A stretch of 64,000 nucleotides of DNA from Branchiostoma floridae (lineage: Eukaryota; Chordata; Leptocardii; Amphioxiformes; Branchiostomatidae). The notes under the pieces are model-generated. The model was not told where the DNA came from. It worked only from the letters and a program-made list of their open reading frames with translations, and ran no database searches. Below, in pieces: positions 35,054 to 47,000 of this stretch; the stretch's first letter is position 1; every line of letters starts with the position of its first letter. The stretch is from contig NC_049995.1 in NCBI RefSeq assembly GCF_000003815.2, positions 1,011,575 to 1,075,574 on the forward strand, in the 5' to 3' direction. Both the position numbers and the translations under genes were made by a program.

Positions 35054-38000
35054 CTGAGGAAGTCAGAGGCAAGATCAGAATGACTGAACTTCACTGAAGG
35101 AATGAGTGAACTAGGGGGCCCAAACTTATATAATTCTGTCCAAGCACAAAAGCTATCTGTGGGGACGAGATATCAAAACCGAAAAATCAGCTGCAGTACC
35201 TAAGGAAGCCACTAGGGGCCCAAAATCTAATCACTTCCAGTTTTGTGCAATAAAATTCGTGCAAATACTTCAGCACCCCTGCTGTTACGACTTGTGAAGA
35301 CATTGCTGACCTTGTGTACAGCCTCCACAGTAGTGCTGTCAGGTCTGCTGTCCTTCATAGTGTCCAGCTTACGCAGCCTGATGAACTCTGGGTTACTGCT
35401 GTTCTCTTCAAGACAGCTCTGAAACAAGAAAGATTATTGTTAAACTGTAATATCCAACACAAAACCCAAATTTCGGACTAAACAGCACCAGTCTTTTTCA
35501 AGGAATGAACAATCCACTTCTGTCGTGACGTCACGTTATGCAAATAGAACACGTGACTCAGTAAGCTGCAGAGTGAACATACGGTGGGTGCCATAGACTT
35601 CCTGCAACCTATGATCCACTGCTCACTGAGTCACGTGTTCTATCTGCATAACGTGACGTCACGACAGCAGTGGATTGTTCATTTCTTGACAAAGACTGGT
35701 GCTGTTCAGTCGAAAATTTGGTAAGTCCAATTTTTGTGTTGGTTATTATTGATTTTTTATAGAAGAAAAGCGTGTCATAAACGTTGATTATCATACAGAC
35801 ATTATCACATACCTACATGTAGCCATAGCTTTATGATGAGATCTAGTTGTTGTTAGTCTGGCCCTTTACCTTGCTGGCCTAGCTGGATCGTTACTTTTTT
35901 TGTTTGCCATCATCTTTACTTGCATGGCTGGGCGATAACATCTCACTAGGGCTGGGTATCGGTACAGCGTACAAAACCGTTTTTTCTTATTGGACCGGTC
36001 CAGAAAAACCGGACCTGAAAAAATCAAGTGAACCGGATGTTGGACTGATTAGAAAATTAACAGATTATTTTATCAGGCATTCACACGTTCTAGCGCTTGC
36101 AGATGGAAGAAAATAACAATAGTGAAGTAGAGTAGAGTTTATAGTAATGTCTACCAAGCTTTACAGCCGGCAATCATACAGGTGCAGTTAGCGTTGTATG
36201 ATTTTAAAACGCCAGTGTAAGTCTAATACTCCACCAAACGGAATTCTTTGCAGTAAAATGAACCATTGGTATGAGTCATGCCTCAGGTCCAGGTTCAGGT
36301 CCGGACCTGGACCTAATCCTTTGGACCTGAACCGGACCTGAATTTTCTGTACCGGTACCCACCCCTACATCTCACCATCGCTTCCTGAACCATCACTTTG
36401 TTCCAATTACATTTAAATTTAATTACTAGAAAACAGTCCAGCTCTAGTTTGAGGCTATTTAATTATCATACTTACCAGGTCAGTGTCCTTAAACACCAGT
36501 TCATATTTCCCAACAAGGTCGGAGTAATTTTGCAGTCTTGTCTCCTTAGTTTGTTTCCCAGCTCCTGCTGCCAGGTCCCCTAGAGAAATGCTGTCGTCCT
36601 GTGAGTTGGATTTCTGGCAGATGGAACCCTGTGATTGGTCAGACATAGCGGTGCCATTGGTGAGAGCTGGCATTGTGGGAAGTGTCTCCTGATGGACCAT
36701 GGGATAGCACACTGGCAGAGTTACAAGAGGTGTCCGTGACATGTCGGGTCTGGCCGTCTGATTCGCTCTCTGTTCTGCTGGCATTGTGGGAAGTGTCTCC
36801 TGATGGACCATGGGATTGCATGCTGGCAGAGTTACAAGAGGTGTCCGTGACATGTCGGGTCTGGCCGCCTGATTCACTCTCTGTTCTGCTGGCATTGTGG
36901 GAAGTGTTTTCTGATGCACCGTGGGATTGCACACTGGCAGAGTTACAAGAGGTGTCCGTGACATGTCGGGTCTGGCCGTCTGATTCGCTCTCTGTTCTGC
37001 TGTAGTCCTGGTCGCTACACCCCGACAGTGGCACAGTCCAGTCATCTTCTACGAACGGGTGATCTCCTACCGGTGTTTCTGACTTCTGACCTTGCTGTTG
37101 GTCCTGATGTACCACAGGTTCCAGGTTAGTGGGATTGGAATCTTCCTGGTCATGACTACGTGACGTGCTTGGCTCCTGTGGCTGCAGTGATAAGGCACTA
37201 GTGTGATGAGGTAGACCATCTCTGCAGGATGCCTGCACGTCCAAACTAGCCCCAGTTTGTGCTTGCTGTAACGTGCACCCGTTCTGTCCTCCCTCGGGAT
37301 TTAAACTTCTGTTCTGAGCTTTATTATCAAACTTGCCTAAATCACTTAATACAGAAGGGTTCTGATTGGTTAGGACAGAATTTCCCTGGTCTCTGATTGG
37401 TTGAATATGACTTGCTGCTTTCTTCCTTTCAGTAACAGTGTGTTGTTTACTTGTTGTCTTTGTCTGAGGCACACACTTGGGGTCAGAGGTCTTCATGGGG
37501 TCGTGAACCTTATAGGGTCGGAGGTTAACCGTGTAGACAGGCTGTAAGAGAGAGAAGAGGTTCAAAATAGTACGACACACTATGTGCAGTATAATAAGAA
37601 TTTTGCACATGCATAGAAAAATCTGGAGGATCAAATTGAGGTTGCAGAATCACCCATGCTGACAGAGATCCTGATTGTTGATGTCTGTCGACTTCCATCA
37701 CAATCTCTTGATTCTGCCTCTACCTTAAAATTTTGAAATTCTCAAAATGGTATTATGATTGATTTTGTCGCTGTGACCCCTTCATTATGAACTCAAGCCA
37801 CTGTGAAAATGCCTGATTACGGACATACTTTATCTTCTACAAAATTAGAATCCTGCCAACTCCGAATTTTTACAGTACATTCAAAAGTGCATTCATTATC
37901 AGCAAACATAAAAAAAAACGTTTACTATAATCAGTTCATTTGCAGCATACCTTACCCTGTATTGTAACACTAGTTCACCTTTGTCCGCAGGGTAACCTAT

Positions 38001-41000
38001 ATCCATTGTTTTTCAAAACAGGGTATTTAGGCACATCCAGTCGACGGGTGATAGTTTTAAATTGCAATAAACTGAAAATATTGCAATTTGAAAGCAGCGT
38101 CCGTCGACGTGATATCCTCAAGTACCTTGTTTTAAAAGCAACGGATAAAGGTTACCCGACGGATATAGGTGAACTAGCGTTAATATACATGTAACTTACA
38201 AATCTGAAGAAGGACCTGTCCGTGTGTGGGTCCAGTATGGGGCAGACTGTCCCCACCACCTCTCCTGCACAGTCAGCACTCACCACACAGTTCCTCCAGG
38301 GGTTGTAGGAAACACTCTGGTAAAGGAAATATCTTACTATCAACAACAGAATGGTGCAACATGCATCATGTCATACCTGGGCCATGTTTCTTCTATTCTG
38401 AACTATTTTGCAACTTACAGTAAGCAATTCACAAGTTTGCATTGCCAGTGGGTTAGCACTTGAAATTCAAGTAAGGACATTGTATACAAGTCCATCACTT
38501 CCAGTTCTTTATTTGTCAATAAATGAGTTTTTAAGTTCTACACTTAAGTCCCATAATTATATATATATAGATTTGTGTAAGACTTGCCTCAAGCTGGGAA
38601 TGGAGATTGTGTACTTTAATGGAGAAAATGTCAGTACCAATTGTGTACATGTAGTTGGGCTCACCCAAGTCGTGGCGCTGTGAGGGGTGATGGGCAGGGT
38701 ACTGTTCTTAACATCCTGGCCATTTGCAAAGAAGAAGTGGACACTCCTCATGTTGGAGCGGGAGTAACAGCTGCAGTCCACAGCTGCAAACACACCTGGG
38801 AAGTGCAGTGGCCAGGCCAGCGTGCGGACAGCTGACCACTTGGACTGCTGGATGGGTGAGATGGGCGCCTGGGTGTCCCAGAACTGGGCATGGAGAGGGA
38901 GCGATTAATTTAGAGCTTGTTAGGTACTGTAATCAGTTGTACACTACATGTACAAATTTATATAAATGAAGTTTATTTGCAAAATCATGCCCGAAGGCTA
39001 ATTGCAGGAACATTCTCGAGGGAAACAAAATACAATGTAGTACAGAGCACTAATGTCTATTCAGCTGAAGTTGCATCTTATTATTGGATTTGACTTCTTC
39101 TAACATATAATGAAACAAGCTCTATTAGGCACTTGACATAACTGGCGGGGTGTAGCCATTGTAGTAATTAATCCTGCTTGTCTACAACATTGGTGCAGAG
39201 CCAAACCAGACTTCCAATGCCACAAGCATCATATTGCACCCTCTCCTACATTTTGGCAGGCTGCCACTCTAAAATATCAAAACTATGGAATCACACGAGG
39301 AAAAACAAACTCTAACTGATAACAATATCTCCATAGTTGTGATGGCAGACCATGTGTCCCTGTCAATTATTGCTCGTTGTAGGCTGTCAACTTCAAGGCC
39401 TGTGTCTTTCCTGAGCCTATGTCTATGCACGTTGCCAATGCATGTATGCCAAGTATTTCAAGCCCTGCCATCTACATATAGTTTCATTGGGTTTTGGATA
39501 CTATGGTCCCGTGTCAATAGTGTCACAAGCACTTTAAATCATTACCTTGATATGCCTATCCAGACTTCCTGTAGCAATAAACCTGGAGTTGTTCTGACTC
39601 CAGACAACAGAGGTAACGACCCAGTCGTGAGCGATGAACATGAGGTAGGTCTTCAGTATAACAGGAGGGACCGCAGGGGTGGTCGGAGGGGACACTCTCA
39701 GGAGTGGGGACTGAGATTGGAGGTCCCACATACCAACTGTTCCTGTAGGGTAGGAAAACAAACTAGCAGTTAGACTCTGAGGAGTGGGGACTGAGACTGG
39801 AGGTCCCACATACCAACTGTTCCTGTAGGGTAGGCAGAAACAAACTAGCAGTTAGACTCTCAGGAGTGGGGACTGAGACTGGAGGTCCCACATACCAACT
39901 GTTCCTGTAGGGCAGGCAGAAACAAACTAGCAGTTATACTCTCAGGAGTGGGGACTGAGACTGGAGGTCCCACATACCAACTGTTCCTGTAGGGTAGGAA
40001 AACAAACTAGCAGTTAGACTCTCAGGAGTGGGGACTGAGACTGGAGGTCCCACATACCAACTGTTCCTGTAGGGTAGGCAGAAACAAACTAGCAGTTATA
40101 CTCTCAGGAGTGGGGACTGAGACTGGAGGTCCCACATACCAACTGTTCCTGTAGGGTAGGAAAACAAACTAGCAGTTAGACTCTCAGGAGTGGGGACTGA
40201 GACTGGAGGTCCCACATACCAACTGTTCCTGTAGGGTAGGCAGAAACAAACTAGCAGTTAGACTCTCAGGAGTGGGGACTGAGACTGGAGGTCCCACATA
40301 CCAACTGTTCCTGTAGGGCAGGCAGAAACAAACTAGCAGGTAGCAGTGATATATAGTACATATTTGATTACTTCTGCAAGGGATGAACAGCGACGCATGT
40401 AACATTTGGTCAGCGACTTATATATCATCATGAGCAAAGGGACCATTGAAACACCAAGTGATATTAATCCTTTGTTGAGCATTAAGCACAATGCACACTG
40501 TTCCATACACTGTTATATCTTGGCCAAATGACTTGAAATTTGATATGAGCATACCATGGGGATACAGACTTAGAAAAATATTTTGATGAGGTTGACAATA
40601 TATTTTGGGCTGCTGTTTGACTCTGAAGATTGGTACACACAAACTCACCATCATAAAATCCAGCAGCCAATCGCCGGTGCCCTTCATCTGGTTGCCAAAC
40701 AACTGTAAAACACTGGCCATGCTCACTATAAGGTTGGTTGCCATGGAGACCAGATGCGTTGAGGACCAGTTGGAACGCTGGTTCCACAAGGTACATGTGG
40801 TGTAAGGCATGATGGGAAACAGCCTGCTTCTCTCTGATTGGCTGCAGTGCTTCTGGATGAGGGATACTGAGAGGGGAAAATCATGTCAACGTTAATTTCT
40901 TGAAGTTGTATTCTCACAGAGTCTGAAAAACATTTATATTTCAACTTGTCAACATGCATCAAGGTCATTAGAGCTCTTGACTGGTTGTTCCATCTTGAAG

Positions 41001-44000
41001 ACTTGCTTGTCAGGCGAGTTAAACAACACCCAGGATTTGGACTGCTCAAATCTACCCATGAAGCTACAGCGTATGCCCAGTCCAGTTACACCCCTAACCC
41101 TTAACCCCTAACCCTTAACCCCTAACCCTTAACTATTCCTTACCTGATGACTCGAACTCCTCCATCTGAACAGGCCACAGCCAACAGGCCAAGTCTGGGC
41201 AGTACTCCTGGGGGGGTCTGTACTGCAGGGGGGTTCTGTACTGCAGGGGGGTTCTGCGCTGCAGGGGGGTTCCACTGTGGGGGATCCCAGGCACCAGTCG
41301 GACACCACTTCATGTCCCAAACTGTCCCAAACTTGTGGGCCATTCCCAGGGACAAATAAGGCATGTCCTTGGCACTGTAAATGTACAAAAGTTACACAGT
41401 TTAGCTTTATATCAATGTATTCATGCAAACAACAACACCATTAATCCTGTACAGACAATATACATGTACAACAAATGAACCATTTCTGCTTCTTACCTGC
41501 AGTTTTCCAGATCCCCCAGACACCATAACTGAATCATCCCTGGTTCCTTGGAGACCTTGTCGATTTCATGTCTTGCATCCATACAACGATGGCAGCTGAT
41601 CACAGCATATTGTGCTGCGTGCGGTCCCGCTGTCGGACACCACTCCGCTCCCCATATCGGACCCCCCACAAAGAACGTAACACTCCGCTCATTGTTATGT
41701 GTCGATAGTGATTCGAATAAAGCGATAGTTTCTGTCTGTGACTTCTTGGACTTTTTCCCAGACTGTACAGTGACTGGCAGGGAGTGAGTGGTTGTTGGGA
41801 TGTACTGATGTATAACAGCCCCTGTGAGCTGACAGAACTGGTCCTTGTGTGGTCTCCTGTCAGGAAACACTTCCTGGATGTCATGCAGCTCTCTCCTGTA
41901 GAAGAAATCAGATGGTTTAGCAGGTTTCATTCACTTGAAGGTAGTACATGTAGTGCGTACCTAAAACCCAGGAACTGGAATTGGACTTGTAAAAACATTT
42001 AGGACCGAGTCTAAAAAAACTTAAAGTCACGAACCAAGTCCAGACTTGCAAAAAACTATACCCAGTTATATTCCCTTTTTTTGTTCTCAACCATCAAAAA
42101 CCTTCCATAGGTAGTAAAATTTGCACTTTAGAAAAAAACAAAAAAACTTTTCATGTTTATTACTGACCTTTTGTGTTTACACTGGCTATAATTTACATGT
42201 ATTTTTCACATTGCATGTTAATTTAAGCTATTTTATATGTACCAACCCTCCAAAAGAAAAAAATTTTAGCAGTACATAATATGTAATGATGCGTTCAACT
42301 TCAAGTCAAGACCTACATTGTAGTACTTCTACCAGTGCTTACAGATAATCAATCAAATGTTTCAAGACTGTACCCAAACCAGGATATACATACCTGAACG
42401 TGTTTCCTCAGGATGGTATGACACAGGGTTGTAGCTAGCCTGAAATCATTTTCCGTCCCCTCGATTTTGAATCCTATCGAGCACCCATGCATAGAGACAT
42501 CGCTAGGGGGGGTCAAAATTTTGTAATCTAGACCCTCTGAAATGCTATTTCCTGCATTTTGAGGTGTAAATTTTGCTGCTAGACTAAGTTGTTCAACTAA
42601 GTTGTTCAACGACATCTGTTTTGGTGAAGAATTACACAAGGGAGACAGTTTTATCACATCTTTACAGATTGATTCTTGTCCGTCACAGAGGACGGAATGG
42701 GCAAATTTCTTTCTTTCCCCAGCTGCAAAATTCCGTCAAAAGAAAAATACAACACTTTGTATTCTGCATCCCCCGCAGTGATGCAGGCCTTCTGCCTTCA
42801 GGGGATCCTACCTGTGGTCAGGACGGTACATGTGCCTCGGGTGATACGGAAAACATATAGAATACAACACGGTGTATTCCCTATCACCCGAGGTCACGGT
42901 GATCAACGGCCGAAGGTCGGAGGGTGATCCAACCCCCGGGAGAGCTGGGACTGATGCGGAATACATCACGTTGGATTTTATTCATGTCATACCCACCTGA
43001 GAAAACGCAAGTTTTGATGCGAAATGCGCCAGAAGTTGAGGAAATTTGGTGACCTTGAATAAACATCGTTACAACAGCAATGTTCCAACATCCAAATCAG
43101 GTATTCGAGTTTTCGACCGTGCAGCACTGCCGTGTGCAAAGTATGTTTGAATTATTTGATGGAAGCCTGTGTGATACAAACTGGAAGCCTGAAATGTGTG
43201 ATACAGCTTTTTATAACACGGTCCGGAACACCTGTATCGGACGTTATCGTGGCCCAGGTATGACATAAAACATGTTACATTCTATACATGTATGTTTCCG
43301 TCTTAGGGTGCCTATTGGAGAGATGACAGTTGATGTTCCTACCCTACCATGTGTCAGTCCAATCCTGTGCCTGGCTGAGTGGCTGGTATCTGACGTGTCG
43401 TTTTAACTTGTGGTGCGTACGCCGAGCTGCGGAGTGCGGTCTGCCGTCATCTTCATCTGTATGGGGGAGGGGGACAATTATGTTCCAGACTGGCAAAAAA
43501 ATGTTGGTTGTTGTTGTTTATTAAGAAACCTTTTAGCCCAAGGTTCAAACAATCAACATGACTATACACCATACATTTAAAAAAAATACAACAATCAACA
43601 ATCAAAGTATTTACAATAGAGCACAGTGTCTATAGGTCAAAGGTCTAGGTGACAATGTTTGAGATGGCTTGTTTAAAACTGGACAGTGTATACAGTGACT
43701 TAATGTCAGATGGCAATGAGTTCCAGAGCATAATTGCTCGGTACAAGAAGGTACGTTTTCCACTGTTTGTTTCAGGTTTAGGTAGTCTGAAGTTGTTAGA
43801 TACAGAAAATTTAGTATTATACATGTGGGATGAATTAACTGGTATGAAGGAATTGTACACATTTTGTGGTTCGTGGGTTTTCCCGTGACCCGCTGACTAT
43901 AGCAAAAACTTGCAGACTCCAGCCTTTTTTTTTGATCGGTCGCTGGCCAAGGACATGAGATTTTCAATCAAAATCNNNNNNNNNNNNNNNNNNNNNNNNN

Positions 44001-47000
44001 NNNNNNNNNNNNNNNNNNNNNNNNNNNNNNNNNNNNNNNNNNNNNNNNNNNNNNNNNNNNNNNNNNNNNNNNNNNNNNNNNNNNNNNNNNNNNNNNNNNN
44101 NNNNNNNNNNNNNNNNNNNNNNNNNNNNNNNNNNNNNNNNNNNNNNNNNNNNNNNNNNNNNNNNNNNNNNNCAAAAGTTAGGTGTGACGGGTTCTTCGGT
44201 GTAATATAACCAGCTGCTACCTCGCCGTGTGCCTGCGAAGCTGGTGTGTTGCCCCGAAGGGCTGTTATACCGGCTATATAGATACATAACGCCTGCTGGT
44301 ATAATTTGTTAATTTTCCAATCGGTCCACTGATTTTTTTGGGGTCCAGTTTGTCCGGACCGGTTTGACAAGAAAAAGACGGTTTTGTACCGGTGTGACAG
44401 GGATTTCGCCCCCCCGTAATTTCGCCCCCCCCCCCGGGGGCGAAATCGCTAGCGATCTCGCCCTCCCCGGCTAGTGATCTCGCCCCCCTATCTCGCCCCC
44501 CTTTAGCGATTTTGCCCCCCCCCCCCAAAAGCAGGTTTACATGACATTTTAGAAGTTGATTGGTATAAATCACAAAATGCAGTTTCAGAATGATATAAGT
44601 ACACGAGTTTGATACATATCTCCATCCATATTATCAATATTAACGTAATTACATGTTGATAAGACAGTTGAAGTTGTTTCGGACAAGGAGGGTTGGGTCC
44701 CTTGTATTCCAATTATTGCATATACTTGAGTCTCGACATAAGATGTTGACCTGTCCTCAAGCAACCTATATATCTCTAATATGAAGCCTCTACCATGAAT
44801 TGACCACAAAAAAAGTATGAAATGTCTTTATTAGTTATGTAGATAAGGTATTCATTAGGTATCCCTATGGGTATCTTCACCTCCAATATGACTGTTTTTT
44901 TAGTATTTATAAACTGGTGTTTTAACCGTGTTTCTTAAGACTGGTACTTTACCAGTGTTTTTGTAGCATTTCGCAACAGGTATATGGACTTGCGCGTAGA
45001 TAGTGTTTATAATAACTTCGAAACTATGAATCACTTGTGTTTTTTTAGTGCTTTGGAAATGTTTCCTATACAAGATAGAAAATACTGTGACAAATTGAAA
45101 ACATATAGCTGACTTATTCCATGCCGTAGATGGTGTTGATTTATACGTTCACGATAGCGCTGCCTTTTTTGCCACCTCAACTGCAAAAAAAGTGTCTTTT
45201 TCATTTCAATGGCTTGTTTGCACCGAACCATATATTATCGACTTTCGAGGTATAACATCTTGAGGTAAAAAGGTGCCATATAGGTGCCAGGTAACACACC
45301 ATATACGTTACTCCCCAGGTGCAGTATAGTACCAGGTAGCGAGCCTAATACGTAGTAACCAGTTGCTCTTGAGAACCCTCCGAGAAGCAATGTTCTTAAG
45401 GGGGACGAAAACACTGGCGGGTATGGGGGGTGGGGGCGAAAACGCTAAAGGGGGGCAAAAACGCTAGTGATCTTGCCCCTCCGGGGGGGCGAGATCACGG
45501 GGGGCGAAATCGCTGTCACACCGGTACACCAAACAGGTACCAACCCCATGTCCACCCAATAATTCATCACTAAAAAAACACAGTACACTCACCTTCACTC
45601 CCATCACTGAGGGAGTCATCACTGGTGGAGTCAGCTTGATCCGGCACTGCGTACTCATCCTCAGAACCACTGTCATTCAGCCCCACGATGGAGTCCTTGT
45701 GTTCCCTCCTCAGGTGATACTCCACTCCTGATTGGGTACGGAACTCACGCGGACACTGCAGGCACTTAAACATGCCGCCAACTCCTTCCGGTCTCTGAAA
45801 AAAAAACACATCTTTTTCTTCACATCATTACGCTAAGATGTGTGAGTGGAGACCCTGGAGTTAACACTTCCTGTATGTCTACAAAATTGGACAAGTGCCA
45901 AACCAGCTTTACAATGCTCCAAGTCTTGAAGTGGTCAGTACACCAAAAAGTAGTTACTCAAGCAACTGGGTATGGTTTTGGAAACGGTCAGACCTTTCGG
46001 ATAGAATCCACTATCCTTCGTCAGTGACACTGAANNNNNNNNNNNNNNNNNNNNNNNNNNNNNNNNNNNNNNNNNNNNNNNNNNNNNNNNNNNNNNNNNN
46101 NNNNNNNNNNNNNNNNNNNNNNNNNNNNNNNNNNNNNNNNNNNNNNNNNNNNNNNNNNNNNNNNNNNNNNNNNNNNNNNNNNNNNNNNNNNNNNNNNNNN
46201 NNNNNNNNNNNNNNNNNNNNNNNNNNNNNNNNNNNNNNNNNNNNNNNNNNNNNNNNNNNNNNNNNNNNNNNNNNNNNNNNNNNNNNNNNNNNNNNNNNNN
46301 NNNNNNNNNNNNNNNNNNNNNNNNNNNNNNNNNNNNNNNNNNNNNNNNNNNNNNNNNNNNNNNNNNNNNNNNNNNNNNNNNNNNNNNNNNNNNNNNNNNN
46401 NNNNNNNNNNNNNNNNNNNNNNNNNNNNNNNNNNNNNNNNNNNNNNNNNNNNNNNNNNNNNNNNNNNNNNNNNNNNNNNNNNNNNNNNNNNNNNNNNNNN
46501 NNNNNNNNNNNNNNNNNNNNNNNNNNNNNNNNNNNNNNNNNNNNNNNNNNNNNNNNNNNNNNNNNNNNNNNNNNNNNNNNNNNNNNNNNNNNNNNNNNNN
46601 NNNNNNNNNNNNNNNNNNNNNNNNNNNNNNNNNNNNNNNNNNNNNNNNNNNNNNNNNNNNNNNNNNNNNNNNNNNNNNNNNNNNNNNNNNNNNNNNNNNN
46701 NNNNNNNNNNNNNNNNNNNNNNNNNNNNNNNNNNNNNNNNNNNNNNNNNNNNNNNNNNNNNNNNNNNNNNNNNNNNNNNNNNNNNNNNNNNNNNNNNNNN
46801 NNNNNNNNNNNNNNNNNNNNNNNNNNNNNNNNNNNNNNNNNNNNNNNNNNNNNNNNNNNNNNNNNNNNNNNNNNNNNNNNNNNNNNNNNNNNNNNNNNNN
46901 NNNNNNNNNNNNNNNNNNNNNNNNNNNNNNNNNNNNNNNNNNNTGGAAACGGTCAGACCTTTCGGATAGAATCCACTATCCTTCGTCAGGAACACTGAAT

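Noticed and set aside
36673-37005. Plus-strand open frame opposite exon 17
   Set aside because: It is antisense to the 111-bp coding repeats, whose length keeps all frames open; no splice or family support.
41884-41930. ATG at 41930 as a separate start for a stand-alone GTF3C2 gene
   Set aside because: The bases between it and exon 11 form a strong polypyrimidine tract and AG, and the linker exon at 43.4 kb fits the phase; kept only as an alternative.
42349-42657. Minus-strand open frame of about 100 codons in intron 10
   Set aside because: Part of the sequence (CTCTGAAATG.TATTTCCTGCATTTT) recurs at 47.94 kb, indicating an interspersed repeat, and it lacks splice sites in the host phase.
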